A DNA stretch of 64,000 bases from Litoditis marina. Its lineage: Eukaryota; Nematoda; Chromadorea; Rhabditida; Rhabditidae. The translations under genes and the position numbers were made by a program. The stretch covers positions 20,940,485 to 21,004,484 of the forward strand of contig OZ038433.1 of the NCBI GenBank assembly GCA_964036275.1, in the 5' to 3' direction. Below are positions 11,220-26,939 of this stretch, piece after piece. Position 1 is the stretch's first letter. Each line of letters begins with the position of its first letter. The notes beneath the pieces were generated by a model, which saw only the letters and a program-made list of their open reading frames with translations, ran no database searches and was not told the origin of the DNA.

Positions 11220-12589
11220 AGGCTGCGTTCACACTACGTGCACCCAGATGCAGCGGCCTCGCAACCTGGGGGCTCGCCTGCTAAAAACATGATTATCGAT
11301 TGAGCCGCCGCATCCAGGTGCGGCGGCTCGTGCACCCAGGTGCATTTAGGAGGTTCATACTTATTTTGCAGCGGCCGCTCACTTTTGCCGCCGGTTTGGG
11401 ATATTTTTGCATCCAACTCAAGAAGCCGCTGCCTTTGCTTGCAATCAAAGGCAGCGGCCACTTCCGTGCTTGCATTTTCTTTGTAACTTGAGTTTATTTG
11501 TTGTTCTGTTCCCATTGTGCATTTTTAATAAAGTTCTGTCAGGTGTTTGGAACAATATCATCAGTGAGCAGCAATTTTATAGTGGAAATACCGGTGTGCA
11601 ACCGTCAGAGCTATTATTTTTCATAAATTCACAATAAAATATCGCGCGCGCGTGCACGCGACGCGACAGTTTTTTTAAAGTGGATGAAATCGTACCAAAT
11701 TTAGCGTACGAGTGTAGTAGTATCTGATAACGTAAAATACAACTCACATTTTTGAAAAAACGCGCGCGCTGCACGCGACGCGACAGTTTTTACAAAGTGG
11801 ATGAAATCGTACCAAATTTGGCGTACGAGTGTGGTAGTATCTTCTTACGTCAAATACCAGTCAAATTTTAATAAAATAGCGCGAGCTGCACGCGACGCGA
11901 CAGTTTTTTCAGAGTGGATGAAATCGTTTCAAATTCGGCGTAGAGTGTAGTAGTATCTGATAACGTCAAATACTATTCAAAATTACGAGAAAAGCGCGCG
12001 CGACAGCTTCTTTGGCAGGTCTTAGGCATGCCGTAAAATGAACATTGTACGTTGGCAAGCGTCTAGATTGCGTAAAATTGTTCGACAGGCCGTTTGCACG
12101 CAGTGAAAGCAAAAAATACGTCGACAGGCGTAAATATCACATTCATTCAATGGCACGCAGGAAAATGAAATTGTTTGATTAAATACAATATAGTCGTGTT
12201 TGGTATCATTCTATAGCAAATTTTGTGATCTACAACATGTATAACTGCTAGACGCCGCAGGCGTCTAGTCATTTGAAGTATACACAAGGCGAAAATAGAA
12301 TTGCATCTTTTTTCCGCGCCAGAGCGATAGGACACGCGTACGCAATGGCACGGTTTGCGTATAGACCTGAAGTTAAACAAAATTATATAATGTTTGAATT
12401 TTGCTCAAGTTTGAGAAAATCGTAACGGCCTCCAAGTAGGTTCATACTTCTCGACAGCAAGAAGCAGCGGCTTTCAGCTTTTAGATCCGGATGCAGCGGC
12501 TTTTGACTGAAATGCAGCCTTTGCTATTTTTGGCCGCTGCATCCAGATGCAGCGGCTCGAGTTGGAGGCGCGAAGTGTGAACGCAGCCT
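11220..12589. mobile_element. 1.37-kb terminal-inverted-repeat element inserted in LINE ORF1
   Basis: The left end AGGCTGCGTTCACACT is matched by the exact reverse complement at 12574-12589. Subterminal GATGCAGCGGCC and CGGCTCG words recur on both sides, giving extended imperfect arms. The interior holds a tandem array (11644-12010) and no transposase frame. The element is non-autonomous. The superfamily cannot be assigned from the ends alone. Confidence 0.8.
11644..12010. repeat. tandem array of a ~118-bp unit inside the TIR element
   Basis: Three full copies and one partial copy begin at about 11644, 11762, 11880 and 11994. Each starts with GCACGCGACGCGACAGTTTT and continues with GTGGATGAAATCGT and a conserved GAGTGTAGTAGTATCT. 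Confidence 0.8.
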
Positions 12590-12949
12590 GAGTGGAGTTT
12601 CCATGCGTGAACGTTACAGCTGTTTCCATGGTTGCTATCAATTGACCCCTCATCTGGCCCCAATTGTATCTGACGTGTACTTTGATCGCTATGGTTTCCG
12701 GTTCAACATCAATCAATCATGGGTACCCTTTCCATCTAGGTCTTCTCACTGAGTCACAGTAGTATCAACAAATTAGCAACTTGCGTATGTACTAGTTTTT
12801 CTTTTTCTTTATTTTCTCAAATATCAGTTCATATGGTTTAAACTCGTAATTCTTTTGTTTGTCCATCACTATACTGATAAAGTTTATTATTATATTATTA
12901 TTAATGATTTGTTGTTTCGTTATACATTTGGTAAAACAACATGTTTCAG
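12590..12949 (+). other. possible remainder of LINE ORF1, then non-coding
   Basis: From about 12592 to 12750 there is an open frame of about 50 codons (with YFDRYGFRFNINQSW) that stops at TGA. It could be ORF1 downstream of the inserted TIR element. The rest is AT-rich with no supported exon, until the acceptor before 12950. Confidence 0.3.
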
Positions 12950-13062
12950 GTTTGCTGTTTTTCTGGTACAAGGTTTCCCCTTCTCCTTCGGTAGCACCTC
13001 AAATAGTCGACGACACCAACATGTATTTCTCCAGTTTAGAAAAACAGTGGAATTCTGTATAG
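12950..13062 (+). CDS. orphan last exon of a Sre-like chemoreceptor gene
   Basis: A TTTCAG acceptor precedes an exon ending at TAG 13060-13062. It encodes LLFFWYKVSPS, then DDTNMYFSSLEKQWNSV, closely matching the exon at 684-793 in sequence and splice phase. No other receptor exon is visible nearby, because the region upstream is filled by the LINE and the TIR element. It is therefore probably a remnant of a receptor gene broken by insertions, or an exon whose partners lie further upstream (the hydrophobic exon at 6004-6108 ends in a compatible phase). Confidence 0.5.
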
Positions 13063-14115
13063 GCTCTTGTTCGATTTTACCGCTAAATTTTATGAATATG
13101 TATTATGACCCCAACCATAATCTTCGAGCTGAATATTGCAGTAGCTCATGAGCTCAGTTATTATTTTCCCAATATTTGTTTGATCGTTTTATTAATGTTT
13201 GAAATTTATCATATCAGTGGGCATCGTTTTCTACATGTATAAACTATATAATTAACTTTATGATAATCGTTTCAACAACATCCTTTACAACATCTTCTAC
13301 CTTCATATACGGTGGATGTCGAAGTTATGTGAGAATTACATGATGTTCAATAAAGTGACAAACAAGTGAAACGTGCCGTGCACATATTTGTTCGTTTGTT
13401 ATAAATAAATTTAAACTTTTAAAATTAGCAAACTACAAACTGGAAAACGGTATTGTCCGGAACAAATCGTGGTGAAGCACATTCATTGAAATTAAGTGGG
13501 GAAAACGTATCGCATGACGATCAAGCTGATCTCACAAACTTATCATCGAAACATTTACTTTACAAACCTTTTTTTGTCTCAAATTTGAACCTTCCAATCT
13601 TTTTGGCCTTTTCCTTATCAGTGATATTACTCCCGGTTAGTCCATAATCCCTATTCATTAATTTAAATATGTTATAACTCGATTGTGTTGAGTGATGATG
13701 TATACACGAACTGAAATTTGAATTTACTTTCTTGTACGACATAATTGCTTGTTGTTTATTGCAGAAAATATAGTTTTTTGTTGTTTTTTCATAATCTACT
13801 GTAGGACAGCTGTCCTGCCATCGCTGATTCATTCGCTCGTTTTGTGATCATTGATGTCGCTCTCCTTGAACCCTGCCCTTCCGCCGCGTGCGGAAATAGA
13901 TAGCACTTGTCCAATCGATTGCGGTATACTCTACTGCGTTGTATTTCTGTCTATAATATTTATTATATACCGTTATTAATACCATTTAAAGTGTTTTTTA
14001 TTCATTTTAGAATAAATATGATAAGCTGACCAGGCTCATTGAACCAATTTCCTTCTATTTTGTCCTTTGTTATCTTTATTATTGATCCCGGGGCAAACTC
14101 AGTATTTAGAATAGC
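13063..14115. promoter_or_regulatory. intergenic region upstream of the flavin oxidoreductase gene
   Basis: No exon is supported. A possible poly(A) signal for the upstream remnant, CAATAAAG, lies near 13350. A TGATAA word (14019-14024), the core of intestinal GATA-factor sites in nematodes, lies about 95 bp before the ATG at 14116. Its use is only an inference. Confidence 0.3.
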
Positions 14116-18910
<4,795 letters not shown>

Positions 18911-18944
18911 GTGTTTTTTAAGTATTTTCCGGTTGAATGTTTTC

Positions 18945-18950
18945 AATAAA
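18945..18950 (+). terminator. poly(A) signal of the flavin oxidoreductase gene
   Basis: AATAAA, 35 bases after the TGA stop at 18908-18910. Confidence 0.75.
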
Positions 18951-19047
18951 AATCTTGATCGTACTAGCTTCGAACAGTTTTCAATTATCTTATAATGTGT
19001 ATTTATATTTTCGTCAAAATTGATAGCAAGCGTTATATCTGATATTT

Positions 19048-19053
19048 TTTATT
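19048..19053 (-). terminator. possible poly(A) signal of the acid phosphatase gene
   Basis: AATAAA on the minus strand begins only 3 bases after the TAA stop (19059-19057), so the 3' UTR would be very short if it is used. Confidence 0.4.
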
Positions 19054-19056
19054 CAG

Positions 19057-22000
19057 TTAGCATACAAATAATGACAACAATAAAATCACAAAGATGGGAG
19101 AAATAGTCAAAATACCACCCGTTGCACTGCTCGAATCACATTGTTGTACTTTCACTCCGCAGTTCTGAAAAAAAAAATAATTTTTCGAGATAAAAACGCT
19201 CTTTTCCGTTCAAAAATGTGAAATATCACCATATCTGTTCGTATTCGTATTATTTTTCATTTTCAGAGTGATTCAATTGGTTACGAAGTCTACAACGTGA
19301 AAAGATGGTACTGACTCATGTGGTGCAAACTACTCACCTCTTTCACCGCAGTTTTAGTTCTCAATACTTGTTTCTCATAAATACTTGGTAACCTCGAAAC
19401 CAAACAGGGAGTTCCACAACCAGGTAACGGCAGTACATGTGGATTGGTAGAGGAGTCATTTTTATAGAACATCTGGAAAGAAAGTCAGTGTTTAGAACCA
19501 AAACATTTGCTTTCTGCAACGAAACTGATTCAAGGCACCCGGGTTACCTAAAAACTCACCAACAAAAAAAGTGCCGTACTTTACTTATTTACTTGGGGTG
19601 GTATCTGTACGACAACACGAGCTGATCGCACTGGTGATCATTTCCTCGGTGGCTCATACCAACTAGCATGAAATAAATCAATGTATACTTATTATAATTC
19701 AAATATACTTATTATAACTCAAACTATTTCCTTCAAATCTTGTATATTACAGTTATTAATAAATTGTAGATAAAGTTGTTTTCATCACCTCGACTTCAAA
19801 TTCTGTCTTGTTTGTGTAGATTTCCATGACGAGAGCACTTGCGTATGGAGGCATTTCCCCATTGCCTATACCCATCGTGTAGAGCAGACTCATCAACACC
19901 GTGTCATGCTGAACGAAACACTATCAAACTTGGACAGAAAGAGAGGTTTTTGATTCAGGCAAATGAATGGAAAACGGATTTTGCCGCATCCCTATGTTCG
20001 AGATTTTTCACGAGAGCAACCTTTTTAGAGTAAGACACGACAAATCAAAATGTAACTTTGTTATTATAACTTATATTCTCAATAAACATAGTTGAAGTAC
20101 TATACGAACATCAGTGAGTAATAAAATTGAATAAAATCAGAGAAACTCACCGAAGAAAACCACAGAAGTTTGCTAGGGTTGGTTTGTGTCCCATTAGCAA
20201 CGTTCAGGGCGTTGTTGATCCAAGTGTTCAGAAGATAGCCACCGTAGAACTGAATTTACATGTACAGCTTCACAGTAATCAAACTGCAGTCCTTCAAATT
20301 GACGAAAATAACGCTCTGACTGTATTGAAGGTCATCATGGTATGCGATGTGCGCATGGCAAGTTGTACAGGCAAAGTTAATGATTTAAGGCTCAGAGAAT
20401 GTTTCCATGAGTAGATCATACTCTGTTCATGGAAACATTCTTTGTTTTTTTCCAGATTTTATGACATATTATGTTTTCAAAGCAACACAGTATACTTCTT
20501 CGAGCTGAGAGAAACCATGACGGGTGAAATTATTGAAACTGGATTAGTAGATAAGAGTATGAAGTTGTGAAAGTTCGTCTCATATTTGGAACTGTGCCAG
20601 AACACACAACGCAACTTCAAAACCGGTATACCTGTGCTGCTTTTTCCGATCCGAATGCGGTGAGAAATCTGATTTTACGTAGTTCGGAGCAAATTTCGAG
20701 TGTAGTTCTATTCTGATATTGAGGCCATTTCTTCAGTACCCAGGATGGTTGCAGAGCCGACATGTTGTGAATGAGCTGAAAACACCTGTTATTCTCCCGG
20801 ATTTCATTTTTTCGCAGCATGTCCATAAATTTTGTACACGACATGCGTATAGGGAACACAGGCTCTCGTCGAGACCCTGATAGATTTCGGGAATGAAGAT
20901 ATATCCAATCGTAAATCATACCTACAATACCTTCATAAACCTGAAGTGCGTGCTTTAAGTTTTTCAGTACGTTTGCGTTTCCTGTAGGGTTGTTAAAAAA
21001 TAAACTCGAACTCGAAAAACTCGAAATAAACTCGAAATTTCGAGTTTATTTCGAGAAAAACTCGAAACTCGAAAAACTCGAAATATCGGAAACTCGAAAA
21101 ACTCGAAACTCGAAAAACTCGAAACTCGAAAAACTCGAATTTTTGAAAACTCGAAAAACTCGAAATTTTCAACTCGATTAAAGAATCCGTTCCGCTTTAA
21201 TTTTGACTTTCGAGTTAACAATCTGACTCTATGGCAAATGAAAAACCATTATCGAAAATATATACTTCTATATCCATATCTTGCCTCGTTTTCTCAAAAA
21301 TGCGGCTTACGTAATGACACCGATAGGGGGGTTGCGTACGGGGTATGCTCAAAATAGCCTATAGAAGTGCAAAAACGATTTTAAAACACTCTATCACATA
21401 CGAATACACAATTAGAGACTACAAAATAAAAATAAATCTGGATGTTATTGAACCAAGTCAAGTTGCGTCACAGTGAAAATGTTCATGTCCCCTTCTTTAT
21501 TGCTTGATGTCGTGCAAATTTTACAAATTTTCAATCAGAAATTTTTTTCATGGTCTACAGGAAGACAGTAAGAAACTCTTTAGAGCTTTTTAAATTTTTT
21601 GTGAAACTAAAATTATAGCGGAACGGATTCTTTAACAACCCTAGTTTTCTGGCACATCACTCACGTTCTCTGAGACCATTGATTTACCGATAACATGAAT
21701 AGATTTTGAAATGGGTTTCTCAGCAAACAGTTGATTTGGAAGAAATTCTCAAGTTATTTATTTGAACAAAATATATTTATGTCACTGCGACGTCTGTAAT
21801 GTTTTAATCATCTTAATATATGCTCAGTCAAAGATGGACTCAAAAATCGTTTCGACCCTGATTCAGGACGATGTTTGGGTTTTCTCAGAGGGTTGGGAAA
21901 ACATTTGGAATCGTAACAGCTGAAGTAGTTCTTTCATAAAAATAGCTGTCAAACTTGCGTAGTTTTCATCTTCTGTTCACGCCCCATTTTTTAAATTGCA

Positions 22001-24505
22001 GTTCTGGCGTTCCTTCACTTGTGTCTTTACATTATACATCAAAATTACCTCTCGATTGATGTCGAATATCCTATTAACATCTGTGTACGAAAATGTGGGA
22101 ATTCCAGTCACATTTTTCAATAGATCAAACATGTCAGAGTACCTGCAAAAATTGCTGTAACATCCTTCTATGAATGAAGAGAATGGAAACTGAGTTGACT
22201 GAACAGTTCAATTGGAAATTTGTCTGTGAGGTACACAAGTTGATCTCTCTTCAGCATCGAGATATATTTGAGTACACCATAGAACACAATTGTTTTATTG
22301 TTCCATCTGAAGGTCTTTTCTCGAACCTAACCCACTTCTCGAATATACGACAATTACTTTATATAGTTTATAGTTAGGAACTTACTGCGCCGTGTAAATC
22401 ACACTGTCGTTAGCTTCAATAGCATTCACGTAGGTATCAGCATTCGGACATTCAATGCTAGTAGAATGACACAACTGAAACAAGTCATGGTCGCATTAAC
22501 ACAATTACAAAGTTAAATGTTTTGTTTGTTGATTCACATTAGAAATCTTTGCTTTTCAGACCGCAGCATCGCGATTTAAATAGAACGTGCAGAAATATAA
22601 ACGTTGAGCACTCGCACATTTCAAAACTTGTACCCCCGCTATATGGTGTGTGCCAAACTCATAAAATATCCGCCTCATGTGGGACTCGAACCGGGCCCAA
22701 AACTTTGGGAGGCGCGGACGCTAACCGCTATACTAACTGGGCTCATGGCAGCGTTGTAGAAGAATCGTATGTATGCGTTCTTACACAGCACAAAGTGAGA
22801 TATACAGTATACATACGCCTTTCTTCGAGCGACAACTATAACTTAAGACTGACCACGAGGAACGGTATCATACTACAAACACAGCAGGATACGATAGCAT
22901 ACATTGTACAAGATTCTTTTGTACGAAAAAAGCTCATAATCGTTAACTCTCCCAATCGTTCTTACCAGATCATCCTCGCCAGGACTGGAAGCGTGAACTG
23001 GTATCGGCTGCCACACGTCCCCATTTGCCCACTGATAGCTCCCTGAAGTGAAATTTATAGAGCGTATTTCCATTTTCATGTTTTGATCCTAAATCAACCT
23101 GATGACTTTCAACAGAATTTCCGTAATGCCAGTTTTATAAAGATAGGCATGATCTGTCAAAGGATAGATAACAAATGTTAGCCGGGAAGATACACAATAT
23201 TTGTGGGTCGAATTACGGTTCAGTATTCGTTGCATAATTTCACCTTTCTATTTAAGATTGGGAGATTTTGAAAAGTTTGAAAAACCAACCGACAGCCGGG
23301 TACATCCCCGAGAGAAACGACTGAGCGGATACGAGAGCTCGGTCCTTATCTGATGAACGCACGTATGTCTACAACGTGATATACGTTGAACATAGTAAAC
23401 CTTATAAGTACATTTAACTGTATACTGTCATACTTCGTAAATAATTCACTTTTGAATTCTAATTTCAACTCAACTCATTTAACTTCTCATTTTTTCTCTT
23501 TTCAATACGTAATATAATAGTTGTATACAGTTCAAGTTTCGAAGAGCACTACACTAGTACTCTACACTATACTACACTAGCACTAGTGAGAGTAGGTACT
23601 ATTTACCATGTTTGGTCACTGTTTCTCACCAAAAATGCGGGTCTTATAGTTTGTTCCACCCAATCATAACCCTCCTCAGTAATATGCTCGAACTTCTAGG
23701 TCAACGTTTGGTATGCTGGCGTTTGTGAATTTCCACCAAATTTCGGTAGTGTGTTCTTCACCCTTACTACTACTACAGTTTGAAACCAGAATAATCAGTT
23801 GATCATTATAAAAAAGCCTGTCGAAGCTTCGACGGATTACTGTAGAAGGACATAGTTTGGTGAAACAGAGTATATGAATACGTTCAGGTGAGAGGTAGAG
23901 CGCACCACTTTTTCAATCATGTTCTCTGCACAATTGGTTTACGATATTTTAACTGATGAATCTAGGAAATGATTTCCTGTTGCTTACTTCTCAATATTGG
24001 TTCGATTATGGGTGGTTTATGAGCTCCAATGATGAAACTCACCTCACTAACAACGAAAGAGTCGCTTAAAAACCGTGAATAACGATGACGGAAAAATTGT
24101 CCAAGTTCATGTAGTTGAAGCATACCAATCTGAATTCAAACATGTAGAATAATATTTGCCGTTTCCGGAACTTGGTTAGAGACTAGGCACAGTTTTCACC
24201 CCAAAAAAAGTTTCATATTTTACCCAGATACAGTTGTGGTCTATTCCAATACATTTGGATACATTTCTTTTGAATATTTTGTTCAACAAATATGATATTG
24301 TAGTCTTCAAAAACACTAAATCACCAACCGAAGTAAGTTCTCCCCAGCCTCTCGGCCAAGCTTTTTCGTTGTAGGGATCATTGGGGTACGGCATATGGGT
24401 GGGCGCTCGATCGCCGTGCCGCGAAATCGCTTGAACGAACACCAATTCCTTGGCGTCATTCAGATAAACCAACCCAAATACTAGAAGTATTGCACAAAAC
24501 TTCAT
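19057..24505 (-). CDS. histidine acid phosphatase, secreted or membrane-anchored
   Basis: Hydrolyses phosphomonoesters through a phosphohistidine intermediate; worm members act at cell surfaces or in the gut lumen. Eleven exons, read on the minus strand: 24505-24329, 24129-24043, 23368-23290, 23042-22966, 22474-22386, 22142-22049, 20775-20632, 20249-20151, 19908-19789, 19472-19338 and 19164-19057, giving 402 residues. Visible: a signal peptide (MKFCAILLVFGLVYLNDA), the catalytic RHGDRAP at residues 29-35 (nucleophile H30), IRSSDKDRALVSA-type region (here YVRSSDKDRALVSAQ), cysteines in LCHSTSIECP, the proton-donor HD at 283-284 (HDTVL), GCGTPC near the end, and a hydrophobic C-terminus (GILTISPIFVILLLSLFVC) that could be a GPI signal or membrane anchor. 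The large intron 22048-20776 holds a fold-back element with a nested MITE, and other introns hold two more elements. Confidence 0.94.
20396..20450. repeat. small inverted repeat in a phosphatase intron
   Basis: AGAATGTTTCCATGA and its exact reverse complement TCATGGAAACATTCT are separated by about 20 bases. This is a short hairpin with no further support for a function. Confidence 0.7.
20985..21643. mobile_element. fold-back element 1 (CTCGAAAAA satellite interior) carrying a nested MITE
   Basis: Ends are TAGGGTTGTTAA at 20985 and TTAACAACCCTA ending 21643. The interior 20999-21177 is made of AACTCGAAA words in both orientations (for example AAATTTCGAGTTTATTTCG), so each strand can fold on itself. 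A family B MITE occupies 21178-21635. Without it the fold-back would be about 205 bp. Elements with the same ends lie at 25788-26398 and 28100-28297. It sits in intron 6 of the acid phosphatase gene. Confidence 0.75.
21178..21635. mobile_element. TTAA-flanked 450-bp MITE, family B copy 2 (nested)
   Basis: TTAA at 21178-21181 and 21632-21635. Termini AGAATCCGTTCCGCT and its reverse complement AGCGGAACGGATTCT are perfect over 15 bases. It has the same interior as 7477-7926, in the opposite orientation. The insertion point is the TTAA inside the right terminus of the fold-back element. Confidence 0.85.
22640..22840 (-). mobile_element. tRNA-like short element, copy 3
   Basis: Diverged member of the family at 9301 and 17801. 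The plus strand begins ATATGGTGTGTGCCAAACTC and ends GAGCGACAACTATA. On the minus strand there is a TAGTATAGCGGTTAGCG A box and a GGTTCGAGTCCC B box, with a shared TATATCTCACTTTGTGCTGT block. It lies in intron 4 (between 22966 and 22474) of the acid phosphatase gene. Confidence 0.7.
23645..23874. mobile_element. MITE family A, copy 2
   Basis: The left end is TATAGTTTGTTCCACCCAAT; the right end contains TTACTGTAGAAGG and TGGTGAAACAGAGTATA. It is the same size class and has the same ends as 3979-4214, but is more diverged. It lies in intron 2 of the acid phosphatase gene. Confidence 0.65.
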
Positions 24506-25787
24506 CCTGTAACATTTTCCTTAAAGGCAGAGATCCACGCCAGCATCGAAATTGAGATTAGGTCCCTTTCCAATTCTACTTGGGTAGTTACTACCAGATA
24601 ATGAGTGAAAAAGGGGAACATTAAAATTTACCCGATGAAATTTATTTTTGAACTTCATCGGGTTTCATCGGAAATCGGGCGGTACACCTACCGTAATGCA
24701 ATTAGAGGTGGCGAACTTGAGGGGTGTCCTAATCATTGTATTTGTGTTTATTTCAAGTTTATGATTTTGTTTGAAATTTTGAATAAAAACAGAGAGAATA
24801 ATTACATACAAAGAAATAATTTGAGTATTATTTATTTAACACGGTTGAATATACAACCGCGGCCTAACAGGTAACACGTCCGCAAGACTGCGCGGTACTA
24901 CCGCGGACCTGCATATTGAGAAATTCGAACATTCGCTAACAAACTTACTGTAAAACTTGGGATATTCTTTTTCTACCTACTATACATATTCGAAACTGAT
25001 AAAAATGAGTCATTTATAGGCGATTCACTATATATTCAATTTGAATGTTGGCGTGGATATCTGCCTTTAAGATAAGTTGAAAGAACTTTCATCTAGACCG
25101 AAAAGAAGTATCCAAGTTACACTTTTTTTGAAAGTGGCAAAAATGCATTAATAATTGAATCAGCTTACAATCTCGTTATAACGTGATTGCAGAGAACATA
25201 ACTTTTATTTTCGAAAGGTCATTTTATTTCAGGATACCTAGTGCTGATTCAGAGAAATGCACTAACAAAAACGAGCTGTCTATAAATCATGACAGTTGAA
25301 CGAATGAATAGATTGTAACTGTCAAAAAGCAGTATACTACTGAACACTATTTCAATAGAATTTATCACAAAGAATTTGGGAAACGTCAATGATAACAGTG
25401 CTGAACAGCTTAAGATAACAAGTGGTTCTCAATGAATGATATATCATCGTTTTCTTTTGGACCAGTCTGAAACAAATCCTTAACCACCCTAGTGAAAAAC
25501 CATCAATTTTTTGAGCGTTTGTAAGAAATAAACTCACCCTCAAAACAATTCGGTTCAAGTGTGTTCGTGTGGACATATCTCTATTGAACTTCGGTCTAGT
25601 GTACACAATCATAAGTAAATGGTGAGGTTTTATCAGCAGATCATCGACAATTCTGAAATAAGTGCAAATTCATGCAAATGGAGACAGAAGGAGGAAGGAG
25701 GGTCAACTTTGTGACACTCTCACTTGTACATAATCTGTCACCTACTGGTAAAGCAAGAACGAATGGTAACTCTGATATACCAACTAC
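24506..25787. promoter_or_regulatory. upstream region of the acid phosphatase gene
   Basis: No exon is supported. An ACTGATAA word at 24995-25002, about 490 bp upstream of the phosphatase ATG, matches the core of nematode intestinal GATA-factor sites. A CGGTACTACCG palindrome word lies at about 24893-24903. A small inverted repeat around CCCGATGAAATTTA (24631) and its partner TTCATCGGG (24654) is also present. Function is inferred only. Confidence 0.3.
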
Positions 25788-26398
25788 TAGGGTTGTTAAT
25801 CAATTCCAAAAAGCAAGTCAATTCCAATTCCAATTCTTTTCGGATTTTCAGAAACCACTCAATTCCAATTCCAATTCTTTCTAGATTTCAAAAACCAGTC
25901 AATTCCAATTCCAATTCTAATCAGTTTTTGGAAAATGAGAATTGTCAATTCCAATTCCTATCAGGTTTTCAAAGCCGAGTCAATTCCAATTCCAATTCCA
26001 ATCAATTCCAAAAAATCTCAAATTTTCAATTCCAATTCCAAATCATTTTTCCGATTTCATGGCAGTTTTTTTTCAAAAAACGCAGAGAAACAAACAAAAA
26101 CTGTTAATTTCTGTTAAAGTGAACTTGATACATCGGAAACAATAGTAATTTAGTGAAAATTAAACCTGTATAAATTCCGAGAGAAAATCAAGTCAATTCC
26201 AATTCCAATTCCAGTTGTTCTGACATACGAAAGAATTGGAAGTGCAATTCCAGATATATTTTGACGTAGAAAAGAATTGGAATTGCAATTCCAATTCTTT
26301 TTCACACACAAAAAGAATTGGAATTGCAATTCTTTTGGAAGATTATCTCAATTCTTTCAATTCCAATTCCAATTCCAATTCCAATTCTAACAACCCTA
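25788..26398. mobile_element. fold-back element 2 (GGAATT satellite interior)
   Basis: Ends TAGGGTTGTTA (25788) and TAACAACCCTA (26388-26398), the same as elements 20985-21643 and 28100-28297. The interior consists of CAATTCCAATTCC runs in the left part and GAATTGGAATTGCAATTCC runs in the right part, separated by about 130 bp of ordinary sequence. Open frames through the repeat (SNSNSN-type) are artefacts. Confidence 0.8.
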
Positions 26399-26539
26399 CC
26401 AACTACCGTTTCGCACAAATGACAAATATCAATCTTAAACGTCTACTGTCTGTCTCTAATATCTACTGGTTGGTAGACGGACTCTCTCTCCGTTTTCCTG
26501 TTCCCACCATCCTACACTACGTGTCTATTCAGGAATTCA

Positions 26540-26860
26540 GGTAGCCAGTCCACCCGCCACGAAGGCGAAGACAAGATGGAAAACCCGGGCAACTCGTGGC
26601 TGGGAATCGCTGGTCCGTAATCCCAACAGGAATGCATGCTCACACGCAGTTCTCCCCTTCCCCCCTCAAGAAGTTACTCGCATGTAACTGGATCATTGCC
26701 AACAGAGCATTTGATAGTCCACAATGAAGTCTTCTATGAATGAAAGGGACCAAGACCTTACAAGAAACTGCTGCTACGAAGATCTGTGATATGTATGATG
26801 ATCACCGCCTCGTAACGAAGCGAAGTGAATGAATGAATAAAAAAAAATGAAAATGTCTGA
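26540..26860 (+). mobile_element. probable 3' fragment of a LINE retrotransposon
   Basis: A GC-richer block ending GAATGAATGAATAAAAAAAA. A short GAAT microsatellite plus A-rich tail is typical of the 3' end of RTE/CR1-like LINEs. No reverse transcriptase motif is visible, so this would be a severely 5'-truncated copy. The assignment rests on the tail only. Confidence 0.4.
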
Positions 26861-26939
26861 TGAAAACCAACTTCATGTACTTCACTTCATGTAAATGTAA
26901 TATAATGTTCACACGTGAAATCACTTTATATTGCAGACA

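Noticed and set aside
20776..20930. Extra acid phosphatase exon (frame with IYQGLDESLCSLYACR)
   Set aside because: The exons ending at 22049 and starting at 20775 join in phase to give INRELIHNMSALQPSW, so this stretch is intron.
22549..23046. 165-codon plus-strand frame
   Set aside because: It crosses an acid phosphatase exon on the other strand and a tRNA-like element; no family motif.
25672..26544. Asn/Ser-rich protein frames
   Set aside because: They are translations of the CAATTCC satellite inside a fold-back element.
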